From: Russula earlei
Taxonomy: Eukaryota; Basidiomycota; Agaricomycetes; Russulales; Russulaceae
NCBI GenBank assembly: GCA_025769875.1
Contig: JAGFNK010000124.1
Span: 54,671-118,670 of the forward strand
Direction of reading: 5' to 3'
Length of the DNA: 64,000 nt
Part shown: positions 35,741 to 47,511 of the stretch, in pieces
Layout: each line of letters opens with the position of its first letter
Numbering within the stretch: the stretch's first letter is position 1
Position numbers and translations under genes: made by a program
Notes under the pieces: model-generated
Databases searched by the model: none
What the model was told of the DNA's origin: nothing
The model's input: the letters and a program-made list of their open reading frames with translations, nothing else

Positions 35741-37012
35741 TGTGCCTTGATTTTATTTTATTTTTAATTACTAACCCAATGAATTGCAAGGTACACAATA
35801 TTCATGATTCATTGCCTAATAGCAGCTAGGACTGATTCATCTCACCCCAGGATGTAAGCCACATAGCCCAGGAAATGGACGATGAAAATATTAGGCTGCA
35901 TCTAGAGGATGCTATCTCCACCAAGCTCTGGTTAGACACATAAGGATGAATAAATAACTAAATTTTACAAGGATAGGCTGGACAGTGCCCCATCTCTGTG
36001 GCAGGATGCATATGTATTATATATCCAGACCCTTTCCAAATGGAGACATTCTGCTACCTTAGAAATGGCTTCATCAGTATCAACATGACTCACAATACTG
36101 TATTACTCAATATCTGGACTTCTTATTATTTGCCATTGTTGCATGAGATCACTTAGGGACATGGTGTGTGATCTTTACTAGACAACAATGAAGCAAACAC
36201 ACTTACCTTTTCTGGAAAGATGTGCCTGTTTTCTGGATGCTAGCATGTTCAGAAGATGCTCAGAGGGATGGAGATTCTGATCCAGAAGTGATGATAAAAT
36301 CTCATTGCCATCTAATATTGATTACTCCTAAGGGTGCATTACTTCATTGTCCTTCTGAGAGTGAGTTGATTTGTTAAGTAGTCCAGAATACTTTGAGTTG
36401 ATCCAAAGATCAGGGAAAATACCAAAGTGATCCAAGATCTAAGATAATAGTTCTGAGTTGGTGCCCTTATCAGATACGTTAAGAGCTTTTGTGAGTGCTT
36501 GGAAGTCATCCTTCTTGTAGGATGACAGCTGGCCAATGATGTTGGAGTTGTGGCCAGCCACAGCATGACAAGTCAGTCATGTGCTCACATGGTGCATGAC
36601 AATGAAGTGGAAATGTATATAGTTTGTTTTATGGAATTTTCTTGTCCCTCAGTCTTCTACAATAAGACTGAGGTCAGTCACACACTCATTTACTATGCAT
36701 GCATTGAGCCCCTTACAGCAACCAAGATTTCTTGAAACTTGAACTTGGAACTTGAATTTTGGGATTAGCTGGGGGTGATAGGAATCACAGGCATGATGAA
36801 AGCCATTGGAGGTTCACATGATGTGACATCCCAAATTTGGGCTATAGGACTTTGTCAGCAGAGCAGTGTTTGAACATCTTTACAATTCAGAAAACTGATA
36901 TAATTATTTAATGATAATAATAAATTATTATTTGATAACAGAAGTTGTGTACTCTACTTGAAATTGAAATTGTGGCACCAAATGTCTGTCCTTCAACATT
37001 GCACTGCTGTGC

Positions 37013-37365
37013 ACACCCTCATCATTGCCACTCACTCGCACCTCTACCATCCTGCCAGCTACAGACATCATGCACTCATGATTGTCTTCATGCACACTCT
37101 CCTGACAAACTGATGCACCCTGAAACAAAGATCAAATGGTCCCACTGCCTCCATCATCCTGCCAACCCACACCACATGATTGTGATCACCTTCACACAGG
37201 CATTCTCCTGACAAAACAATGCACATGAAGGCCAAACAGTCTCACCAAATGCCACTCCCCCATCATCTTGCCCTCAATGCATGCTGCGCTATCACAATCA
37301 CCATTGTGCATGCACCTTCCCAACAAATTGATGAAGCCCAAATGGCCCACCAACACCACACCCTC
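37013..37365. repeat. Degenerate ~100-bp minisatellite, left part
   Basis: Three and a half imperfect units, each with the order CATCATCCTGCC, then CATGATTGTGATC, then CTCCTGACAAA, then a GGCCAAACAGTCTC-like end. The array continues at 61846-61954 on the other side of element A, so A inserted into it. Bases 37361-37365 (CCCTC) are the left target duplication of A. Confidence 0.7.
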
Positions 37366-37861
37366 TGTCACAGGTACTGAGACTTTGGACCAGACCGGCA
37401 ACCGGGCTAGCCTACCCGGACTTGGCTCACGCTCAACTCGTGTTTGATGACTCGTTTCCTTGACTCGTGTTTACCACTAGGTTCCAGCATGTTCTTACCT
37501 TGATCAACTCGTTGTTCCCTTAAGGACACCATTTGATATAGTGTCTCTAGCTGTATATAAACCTGTCAGTTGATGAGAACAAGCCCTAGGCTTGTTCTCT
37601 TGTGAAATATCACTGGATAATGCTTCAGGACTGTCTGCCTTTGAGCCCTCAAGCTCATACTCTGAAAACTCTCTAAATCATTGAGGTCTTCCAGACACAA
37701 AGACTTATCAACATTCTCTCCTCTTCGCAGTACACACTAGCCTTGGCTGTGTTGTCACCGAGATCCCCAATTCTCACGAGAACTTGTCATCTTGTTCAAC
37801 TCAGTGCACACATCTCGCATGTGAAACAATTTGTCAGTGACACTGCCCCCAGTTGGTGACA
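37366..37861 (+). repeat. Element A 5' LTR
   Basis: 496 bases, TG...CA ends, alignable end to end with 61350-61845 and more distantly with the LTRs of B. Contains the TATATAAACCTGTCAG promoter-like core conserved in all four LTRs, followed by a short inverted repeat (GAACAAGCCCTAGGCTTGTTC). Confidence 0.95.
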
Positions 37862-37935
37862 TTAGAACAAGCTTACTCTGAACCCTTGACCCCGAACCAC
37901 ATGCTCACAAAACAAATATATTGATTTCTCTCAAC

Positions 37936-39628
37936 ATGACTACAACCTGAGACTGGAAGACCAAGGGGCTCAGCACACCAACCATTGAAGGACTGGCTGC
38001 CCTTAAGTGCCCTTTTGAGTTGCTCCCTGACCAAGAGAAGAATGTTCCCAGCATGACCATGTTTGATGACAGTGTTGAATTTCTCGTGGTACGAACTGAT
38101 GGTGTACCTTGGACTGGCTACTATGTCAACTGGAAGGGTGCCAAAGTAGCCCTAGGCCATCTCTATGGCCTCTGGTTTGAAATCGTGAGACACGTGGTGA
38201 CACTTGGGAAGCGATGTGCGTTGCTCGCTCAGCCTTTAGGCTCCAACAAAGCCCTCTTAGAGGCATCAACATCACAACACTGACAGCATTGGGAGAACCT
38301 CTCCCAAGTTTGAAAGCCCCAAGTTGCACCCCAACACCCGGACCCACCGATGCTCCAATGGAACTTGAACCAATGATGACAACAAATATTTTCATCACCA
38401 CTACCAAACCCGAATCAACTAAACCCCAACCCATGTCATCCAGAATGGTGCAGGCCCCTCCTCACGCCTCGTTCACAGGATTTGGAGGACACAGAATATG
38501 ACCCCCAAGCCCTGATCCTGATCCCGACAACTACGACATGTGTGCCAACTGCAATCGCAATGCACGTGGCCCCAACAACGGAAAGCTCAAGGGCATTCCC
38601 CCTGACTTCTTTAACAGCAATCGTGTGTGCACACATGCATTTCTGGTTGCATTCAACAGGTTCATGTCCATGAACCATGACAGCAAGATTGCCAAAGACC
38701 CCATTAAGAAATGTGCATATTTCCTCTCACTGATGAAAGGACCAAAAGTGGAAGGATGGCTTGAGGCCATGGACCAATGGCTTGAAGACGTCCAAGATGA
38801 CCCAACAAATATTCCCCTTGGCCTCACTGTGTGGGAAGCGCTCCGACAACAATTTTGCTGTGTGTTCACCAACTATGCAGAACGCAAGAAGGCTCAGGAT
38901 AAACTCAAAGAACTGAAGATGAAAGATGGCCTCCTCGATGACTACATTTCTGAATTTCAATTGTTGGCAAGATGAGCAGGACTCGACCTTGACAAGCCAA
39001 CAGTCATGTGACTCTCACATGGGGGCTTCCAAGAAGCCTAGTTGAATCATGCCTAGATCTCAAAGACCCTACATCTTTTACAGACTGGGTCACAGCCGCA
39101 CAGAAGCATCACCAAGTTTGGATGCACAAATGCGTGATCCTGTCCGACCATTCCAGCACACACAGACGCAACTTCAATCAACCCCAGAACAACAGACCTT
39201 GGGGTCGACTTGCCAACTCAGCCTGGGCCAACCGTGGGAACAATCAAGGCAATGCCATGCCTGCGCACCCACGTCTTCCACCATGCGATCCAAATGCGAT
39301 GGACACCAGTGCAGGCACTGCTCGAAAAGCAGTCACCAAAGCAGAGAAACAAAAACACCGAGAAGAAGGGAGGTGTTTCCACTGCTCTCTCCGAGGACAC
39401 CTGGCCCACAATTTCCCCACAAAGCCAAAATGCGAAGTGACTCGCACATGGACTGCTGAAGTCACCACCACCACATCTGAATCCTCCATTGTAGAAGTCA
39501 TTAAAGAAGATGCCATTGTTAAATTAGCAAAGACGGCGAAGGCACTCTCTGTACAAGACAGAGAAGCCTTCATTAAGGCCCTGATGGGAGACGAAGAAGG
39601 CGAGGAGAAGGACTTTTTGGATGCTTGA
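37936..39628 (+). pseudogene. Element A gag (decayed)
   Basis: Begins MTTT*DWKTK and contains PTIEGLAALKCPFELLPDQEK, later GIPPDFFN, FLVAFNRFMSMNHDSKIA, KKCAYFLSLMKGPKVEGWLE (capsid-like) and a CCHC knuckle CFHCSLRGHLAHNF whose last Cys has become Phe. Stops and frame shifts interrupt it. Ends with a helical tail EAFIKALMGDEEGEEKDFLDA. Compare the better preserved copy in B. Confidence 0.88.
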
Positions 39629-42600
39629 GTGTGACGGCAGTCGCTTGAGCTTTAAATATAGATCCAATGTACAAGTCTCAAAGGAAATCAATATCAGTAC
39701 TGACCACTATGTACATTGGACTGAACAAAGCCAAAAAGAAAGCTCTGATAGACAGCGGAGCGACGAAATGCTTCATTTCCCCCAAATTAACTAAGGACCT
39801 ATGCTTACAAACAAGGGAATTACCATCAGCTAGAAATGTCAGAAATGTTGATGGAACTCTCAATCGACAAGGAAAGATAACTCTAGCCATAGACCTAGAA
39901 GTGAAACTACTAGGACAAAGATGGATACATCAATTCCTAGTTGCAGACATAGGACAAGACGACATAATCTTAGGATACCCATTCCTAGAATCAACCAATC
40001 CCAGAATAAATTAGTCAAAGGGAACAATGATGGGAAGAGTCACCCTCTCAGGAAAACAACAAACACCAGAATGGATAAAAGCCTTAACCAAATGGGAAGA
40101 AGGTGATGAATTATGGCTGCAAACACAAATATGAAAGATGACCATAGCTCAACAATTAGTGGAATCCCACATGATGGACAAACCCAGAACCTGGCAAGAA
40201 ATGGTCCCTCTTCAATACCACACATACATACAAGTCTTCATGGAACAAGAATCAGAAAGATTTCCTGGACCTAGAAAATGGGACCATGCCATTGACCTGA
40301 AACCAGACGCCCCCACAACAATCAACTGCAGAGTGTATCCCCTTTCACCCAAAGAAAAGGAAGAACAAGGAAAATTTCTCGAACAAAACCTACAACTCAA
40401 ACAAATAAGGAGATCCAATTCACCATATGCAAGTGGATTTTTCCTCATAAAAAAGAAAGATGGCAAATTCCAACCAGTACAAGACTACAGAAATTTGAAT
40501 AAATGGACTATACCCAATGTGTACCCACTGCCACTAATCCCAGAACTTATCCACATGTTAGCAGGAAAGAAACTTTTTACCAAGTTTGACGTCAGATGGG
40601 GTTATAACAATATCCAAATTAAAGAAGGAGACGAATGGAAAGCAGCTTTCAAAACAAGCGACAGACTATTCAAACCAACAGTAATGTTCTTTGGACTAAC
40701 TAACTCTCCAGCCACCTTTCAAATGATGATGGACAATATCTTCCAAGAAGAACTCGCTCAAGGCTGGCTCAAGATTTATATGGACAATATCATCATTGCA
40801 ACAGATAAAAACAAAATTGAACATACACAAAAAGTCAACCATATTCTGTCCAAACTGAAACAACACGACTGTCAAGACACGTACTGCTGATCTGTATGGA
40901 CTCAGGAGCAGGTGGGCAAGGGTTGGAACAGATGGTATGCGGCGTAGGTGGTGTTAAACAGGAGGATGAGCCAAATGACTAGAATGTACCAGATGGGGAC
41001 TGGTATGTGTAACTGGAGACAGAGGCGAAGACTGGAGGCCAGTGCAGCGAGAGGGCTTTAGACAAGGCAGTCGTTGAAGAGTACCTTAAAAGTGAGGGGA
41101 GTCTTTAAACTGAGCAGTTGCAGGGGAGTACCCAGGAAGATGAGAGTATCACAAATGGACAGTCTGATGACTGCCATACTTCATTGGGGCTTATATACAG
41201 TGTACAGGGTCGATTACAAAGAACTGGGACTATTCTAGACTCTTTGGTACCATCCAATAGGACTACAGAGGCATAAACTTGCTTGTGTCAAGTTTCAGGC
41301 TTACTGAGTGCATTACAGATCATTGTGGAGTGATGACATCATTATGATGTCACTGTGGAGTGCTTAGTGAGCCTATGAGGTCACTGTGGAGTCGCTCAGT
41401 CAGCCATGATGTCATTGGAGCCTTGATGACATCAGATGAGTTATGCAACAGTTTCTAAGAGTTTGTGCCGCTGTTTTGGGTTCCTGGTGGCTGGGTGGCC
41501 ATGTGGCTGCCACGCGATGATTACCCGATTAGGAAACGGGTGCCTGGTCGTGTTATAGTGCCTTTGCAATAGCGATATCTTGCACTGCAGGAGGGATAGC
41601 CCAGAAAACGGAAGAGAGTTGGTAATGCAAGGTGAGAGAGGTCTCGCTTGAGTGAAATAGGACCATCTACGGCCAGGACCTGGCCTTGGTTCGTAACAAC
41701 AACCTCTACCTCAAACCAGAGAAGTGTCAGTTTCACAAAGAGAAGGTTGAATACCTAGGAGTGATTATAGGCAAAGGAAAGATAACAATGGACCCCATCA
41801 AGGTCAAAGGAATCAACGACTGGCCAACTCCTACAACACTCAAAGAAGTCAGAAGCTTCCTAGGATTTTGCAATTTTTATTGCAACTTTATACCAAATTT
41901 CTCACTAAAAGCCAGACCATTAAATGATCTAACAAAAAAGAATAAACAATGGGAATGGACAAACAAAGAAGAACAGGCCTTCCTATCCCTAAAAGAAATG
42001 TGCACATCTTACCCAGTACTTCGCACACCTGACTGGACAAGACAATTTATCCTAGATACCAATGCATCTGGATTTGCAATAGGGGCAGTCATATCCCAAG
42101 AATACAAGGATGGTCTACACCCAATAGCATATTACTCCCGAACGCTACTAGATGCAGAACGAAACTATGATGCACATGATAAAGAACTAGCAGCAGTAAT
42201 ATCCAGGACTAAAAAGTGGATGACCATTCTTTTTGGGAGCTAACAAACCAGTAAGAATAAGAACAGACCACAAAAACCTCACTTACTTCAAAGAACCACA
42301 AAAACTAACAGGACAACAAGCCAGATGGATGCAATACATGCAAGATTTCAATATCACCATGGAACACGTCCCTGGACACACCCACACAATTGCTGACACA
42401 CTTTCTCATCATAAAGACCTTAACAAGGGGGTAGAAGAACAAAAAACCATGCTACTCCCACCTGAAATTTTTGTGTGAAAGACCTATCTACCAGACAAAC
42501 TTGACAAATGACAAGAAATCCTAAGACAATTCCATGACACCCCCTTCGCAGGACATCCTGGAATAGCCAACACCTGGAACTTGATAAAACAACATTACGA

Positions 42601-43770
42601 AGGCCCTAGACTACAACAGTTAGTAGAACAATACAGTCAAAGGATGTGCAAAATGCCAAGAATCGAAGACCAACATACCCAGAAAGAAAGCCATGACCTT
42701 TCCACTTGACACACATGTTGAACAAGGCCCCTTTCAATATGTATCAATGGACCATATCACAGACCTACCCAAATCAGAAGGATTTGATAGCATACTCACT
42801 ATCATCAATCAAGGATGTTTCAAAGCGATGAAATTCATACCCTGCAACAAAACAATTGATGGAACAGGCATTGCACATGAATATCTGAAACACCTTGTGC
42901 CATGGTTCGGCATTCCTAAAAGAATCATCTCTGACAGAGACCCTCAATTTGCATCAAACTTCTCTAGAGCCATATGTAAAAATCTAGGCATCAAACAGAA
43001 CATGTCTACCACATTCCATCCCCAAACTGATGGACAGACAGAAAGAATGAACACATGGCTAGAACAATACCTAAGACACTGGACCATGACTCACCCACAC
43101 TCTTGGGCAAAGATGCTCCCGTTGGCAGAATATGCACACAACTCATGGAAACATGAAACATCACAAAAATCACCACATGAACTCCTCATGGGATTCAAAC
43201 CCCAAATCAACATCAATCTAGAAGACAATAATGTACCCTCTTCAATTGATTGTCTCAAACAACTAGAAGAAGCAAGGCAAGACACACAACAACTTCTGGA
43301 ATGAAAACAACAACCCCTAAGACCCGACATTGCAGGAAATGAAAGAAGGAACCCTCGTATGGTTAGAAGCCAAGAACCTCAAAACATGAGGAACATGCAA
43401 GTTAATGCCCAAACGATATGGACCCTTTCCCATCATAAAGAAAATTTCCAAAGTTCACCTATCAACTTCAACTTCCACCATTGATGAAAATACACGATGT
43501 CTTTCATGTCAACCTACTCCTCCCATATATAGAAATGGAGGCATATGGCACGCCACACGCCCCCCACCAATCATCAGAAGTGAAGAAGAATACAAAATCG
43601 AGGCGATTCTAGACACTAGAAGGTTTGGACGAACACGTAAACTCCAATATCTCATACACTGGAAAGGCTACCCTGCATCAGATGATTCATGGGTCTATCA
43701 CCATGACCTCAATGCTCCAGAACTCCTAAAAGAATTTTATTCTGCTATGGCTGGACGACCCAACGTATAA
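39629..43770 (+). pseudogene. Element A pol: protease, RT, RNase H, integrase, chromodomain (decayed, interrupted by LTR D)
   Basis: Domains in order: protease DSGATKCF (39750s), RT with FTKFDVRWGYNN and YMDN in place of YMDD (about 40779-40790), then an LTR D insertion, RT thumb LYLKPEKCQFHKEKVEYLG, RNase H (LDTNASGFAIGA), zinc-binding region, integrase (SDRDPQFASN, DGQTERMN) and a chromodomain ending about 43770 (YKIEAILDTRRFGR, LQYLIHWKGYPASDDSW). Stops at 40015, 40134, 42478 and others split it. The D-to-N change in YMDD is a CpG-to-CpA change. Confidence 0.9.
40870..41698 (-). mobile_element. Solo LTR, family D, inside element A
   Basis: 829 bases with TG...CA ends (TGTCAAGACACG to TTCGTAACA in plus orientation), the reverse complement of the LTR at 63158-63985. 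Flanks are ACGAC (40865-40869) and ACAAC (41699-41703), a 5-bp duplication with one CpG-to-CpA change. It interrupts the A reverse transcriptase between KQHD and LYLKPEKC. No internal region, so a recombined solo LTR. Confidence 0.92.
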
Positions 43771-43830
43771 AAGACCACCAAAATGATGAATCATTCCTCA
43801 CTACTCCTTTCCCCAAATACCTTTTACAAC

Positions 43831-44716
43831 ATGTCGACCACACAAAACTCCCCCACTGCTTCCTCTGCCACTCTTGTCCCCACTCCACCTTACTCCCCCA
43901 CTCTAGTCCCACTACCGATATCCAGAGAACTGTCCCCATCCACAGCTGCTACCATTAACATTTGACTACTTGTCCAACACGCTGCACAACATGCAGCCAT
44001 GGTCGTGCAAGCACATGAACTCTGGCAGGACAACTCTCTCTCCACTATACTCCATGCCTTTGGCAACCGCTCCCCCACACTTGGGACTAACTCTCCCCTC
44101 AGAGCTCGCAGCCCCTCCTATCACATCCACACCCCTTTCCTGACCCCATTCCCATTCCTCCATGAAGAGCCACTCCTATTGCCGAGCAGTTAAACTGCAT
44201 CATCCTCCTTGACGAAAACTTTAACCCAACAAACATCATTGAGAATATACCTCCCCCTGCCTACAAAATACCTCCCATCATCAACAATGCTAACCAACCA
44301 ACAGAATTAGAGGAACTTGGAGAAGGTTGGGAAGAAGGAGACCTTGGGCTGAACCTACTAATCCCAGACCCAGGCAACGAAGACGACACACTTCCACCCC
44401 ATTTCGTCCTACCAAACCTCACTGAAGGATTCCCATCAGTTCTTGCCACCTATGGCCCAGGTTGCCCCACTCATCACATCTCCATTCAAGCCCAAGCCGA
44501 CTCTTACCCACATCCTCTTTACACCCAGAAAGACGCTTTCTTGTTTCAAGATAACCTCAAACATACTATGGCAGTCAACGAAGCTCTGAGATTCAAGCAA
44601 GACATGTCATTCAAGGCTGAAGTTCATTGCTACCAAATTGCCATCAAAAAAACATGACAAATGGCAAATCATCTCGTTACTGCCAGAGCACGCTACCACA
44701 ACATGGTCTGGGAAAT
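43831..44716 (+). pseudogene. Element A third ORF, 5' portion (cut by element B)
   Basis: Starts 60 bases after the chromodomain with MSTTQNSPTASSATLVPTPP and parallels the B copy residue for residue: AATIN, HAAQHAAM, ILHAFGNRSPTLGT, RSPSYH, ELEELGEGWEEGDLGL, HGF-like block, QKDAFLF. Several stops are CpG-type changes. The frame is broken at codon WEI by insertion of B and resumes at 60959. See the B copy for function. Confidence 0.85.
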
Positions 44717-45212
44717 TGTCACCGACTGGGGGCGGTGTCGCTGACAAATCGTTTCACGCGCTGAGACGTGTGCACAGAGTCGAACGAGACGACGAAGTTC
44801 TCGTGTGAGTCGGGGATCTCAGGTGACGACACAGCTAGGGCTAGTGTGTACCGCGGAGTGGAAGGACAACAAATAAGTCTTCGCGTTTGAAGACTTTAGA
44901 GGACAGGAGAAGTTTCTGAGTCGATTGCTTGATTCCCTGCAAGCCTACAGTCCCGAAGCTGAATCCAGTGATATTTCACAAGAGAACAAGCTTAGGGCTT
45001 GTTCTCTGTTACTGACAGGTTTATATAGACAACTATGTCCTATATCAAATAACAGACACGAGGTAGCGGCGAGACGATCGAGAACAGGACATGCTGGAAG
45101 GTGGTGGTACAGGCGAGGCTAAGTGAGTCATATGAATGCGCGGGAATCGTGAGGCTGTCCGGGTAGGCTTGTCCGGTTGCCGGTTTGGTCCGAGGGACCG
45201 GTACTTGTGACA
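44717..45212 (-). repeat. Element B 3' LTR
   Basis: 496 bases, nearly identical to 60461-60953 with a few substitutions and single-base indels. Contains the same TATATAAACCTGTCAG core on the minus strand. Confidence 0.95.
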
Positions 45213-45230
45213 TCACCCCCTTGTTAATGT

Positions 45231-46479
45231 CTAAGCAACGTAAGGGATGACAGTAGAACGACAGTGATGGGTGTGGAAATGGATTTGGTCGCGAGGAACT
45301 TCGGCATATCTTCTCGGACCTGCATCGTCGGTGGGGACTCCTGCAGTAATCGGCCATGTGTCCCTGATGATTGCAGAGGATACAGACGGCGATTTTGGGG
45401 CATTCGAAGGTGTCGTGTCCTCCGTCTTTACACCATGCACATCTATCAGAGAGTCGAGGGGAGAATTGGTACCATGGATCAAGGAGGGCTTGTTTGGCAT
45501 CCTGATGCTCCTGTTCGGTGAGTTGAGGCATGGTGCCAAATAGTACTCGTGGTTCGAGGCGCGCTTTGGCATTAGCTTTAGCCAACTTAACCTCTGAGTC
45601 TCTCACTTCCCACATCATGTCGTGGTATCTTTCTCGGGCGGTGACGAGGGAGTTTGCCATTTGTCGTGTTTTCTTTATGGCAAAGCGATAGCGACGTACT
45701 TCGGCCTCTAGTGACAGGTCTTGTTCGAACCTGAGTGCTTTGTCTATGGCTTTAGTGTGTCTGAGACCTTCCTTGAACAAGAAGGCATCTTTTTGTGTGA
45801 GGAGGGGGCGAGGATAGGGATCAGCTTGAGCTCGAATAGGAATGCGGTGAGTGGGGCATCCAGGACCGTAGGTAGCTAAGAGGGAGGGAAAGCCGTGTGT
45901 GATGTCAGGGAGAACGAAGCGAGGGGGAAGCGTGTCTTCTTCATTTCCTGGATCTGGGATTAGTAAGTCTAGCCCTAGATCTCCTTCTTCCCATCCTTCT
46001 CCAAGTTCTTCCAGTTCTGAGCGTTGTGTGTGGTTGGCGGCTGGTTCGTAGACAGGAGGTGGCATTCTCTCGCGGTCCATCGGGGCGAAGTTTTTGTTGA
46101 GTAGGACTACGTTCTCAACTTGTTGGATAATGGGTGTAGTGATGCGTGGGGGAATTGGGATAGGATCAGGTGAGGGAGTGCGGACGTGATAAGACGGGCT
46201 GCGAGTCCTGATGGGTGAACTGGTCCCTAGAGTAGGAGAACGGTTGCCGAAGGCACGCAGTATCGTGGTAAGGGAGTCGTCCTCCCACAGCTCGCGTGCT
46301 TGAACAATCATGGCGGCGTGTTGTGCAGCGCATCGGATGAGTAGCCTGGTATTGATAGTGGCTGCTGTCGAAGGGGATGGTCCCCGAGATAGTGGCAGAT
46401 GGATGAGAGCGGGGGAGTAAGGTGGAGTGGGTACCAAAGTGGCGGAGGAAGCAGTGGGGGAGTTCTGTGTGGAAGACAT
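45231..46479 (-). CDS. Element B third ORF: helical protein with two CCHC zinc knuckles
   Basis: About 415 codons between the integrase gene and the 3' LTR, beginning 50 bases after the pol stop and ending 18 bases before the LTR. The N-terminal 120 residues are Ser/Thr/Pro-rich; an acidic segment follows (ELEELGEGWEEGDLGLD); then a long charged helical stretch (ALRFEQDLSLEAEVRRYRFA to SEVKLAKANAKARLEP); then two CX2CX4HX4C knuckles, CAWCKDGGHDTFEC (about 45399-45440) and CILCNHQGHMADYC (about 45343-45385). One base inserted near 45305 shifts the last 25 codons; the alternative frame ends HFHTHHCRSTVIPYVA, as in A. Not an envelope: no signal peptide or membrane segment. Probably nucleic-acid binding; role unknown. 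Confidence 0.85.
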
Positions 46480-46528
46480 GTTTGTTGGGGGTAAGGAGGT
46501 AGGGAATAGTCGTCTATGGGTGGTGTTT

Positions 46529-47507
46529 TTATACTTGGGGTCGTCCAGCTGAAGCGGAGTAGTATTCTTTCAGGAGTTCTGGGGCGTTGAGGTCACGATG
46601 GTCGACCCACGAATCATCTGATGCCGGGTACCCTTTCCAGTGTACAAGGTATTGAATTTTATGTGTTCGTCCGAACCTTCTTGTGTCTAGAATAGCTTCG
46701 ATTTCGTACTCTTCCTCGTTTTCAATGGTTGGTGGAGGTCGTGTAAACGGCGTGCCATATTCCTCCGTCTCCTTATAAGGGAGAAGTAGGTTGACGTGAA
46801 AGACGTTATGTATCTTCATTGATGGCGGAAGTTGTAATTGATATGCAACTTTGGAAATTCTTTTCGTGATGGGAAATGGACCGTATCTTTTGGGCATTAG
46901 TTTGCGTGTTCCTCGTGTCTTGAGGTTCTTTGCTTCTAGCCATACAAGAGTTCTCTCTTCCATTTCTTTGATGTCGGGTTTTAGGGGTTGTTGTTTACGT
47001 TTGAGAAGTTGTTGGGCGTCTTGTCTTGCTTCTTCTAGTCGTTTTAGGCGATCGGTGGATGAAGGTACGTTGTTATCTTCTAGACTGATGTCGATCTGGG
47101 GTTTGAATCCCATGAGGAGTTCGTGTGGTGATCTTCGTGATGTTTCGTGTTTCCATGAGTTGTGTGCGTATTCTGCTAAAGGGAGCATTTTTGCCCAGGA
47201 ATGTGGATGAGTCGTGGTCCAGGGTCTTAGGTATTGTTCTAGCCATGCGTTCATCCATTCTGTCTGTCCGTCGGTTTGTGGGTGGAACGCTGTGGACATG
47301 TTTTGTTTGATGCCTAGATTTTTACATAAGGCCTTTGAGAAGTTTGATGCGAATCGAGGGTCTCTGTCGGAGATGATTCTTTTGGGGATGCCGAACCAGG
47401 GCACGAGGTGTTTCAAGTACTCGTGTGCAACACCTGTCCCATCGATCGTTTTGTTACAGGGGATAAATTTTGTTGCTTTAGAGCATCCTTGATCGACTAT
47501 GGTGAGG
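46529..47507 (-). pseudogene. Element B pol, 3' part: integrase core and chromodomain
   Basis: Continues the integrase that C interrupted. Shows the second and third catalytic residues (SDRDPRFASN and DGQTEWMN), the GPFPITKRIS and VFHVNLLLPY C-terminal segments and a chromodomain YEIEAILDTRRFGR, IQYLVHWKGYPASDDSWV. Chromodomains of this type can steer integration to modified histones. Frame is open from 47416 to the stop at 46529. Confidence 0.92.
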
Positions 47508-47511
47508 ACGC

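Larger units (their letters stand above)
34959..37012. other. AT-rich relic DNA without host genes
   Basis: The base composition drops sharply in GC and especially in CpG after the CLC gene. Apart from the transposase-like relic and the AAAT repeat listed separately, I see only short scattered open frames (for example 36550-36735 and 36339-36566) with no domain. The CpG-poor, TG/CA-rich texture matches decayed gypsy element A nearby and suggests old repeats. Confidence 0.6.

Noticed and set aside
45040..46479. Taking the whole 479-codon frame in element B as the protein
   Set aside because: The last part reads into the 3' LTR after a one-base insertion; the alternative frame ending at 45231 matches the A copy.
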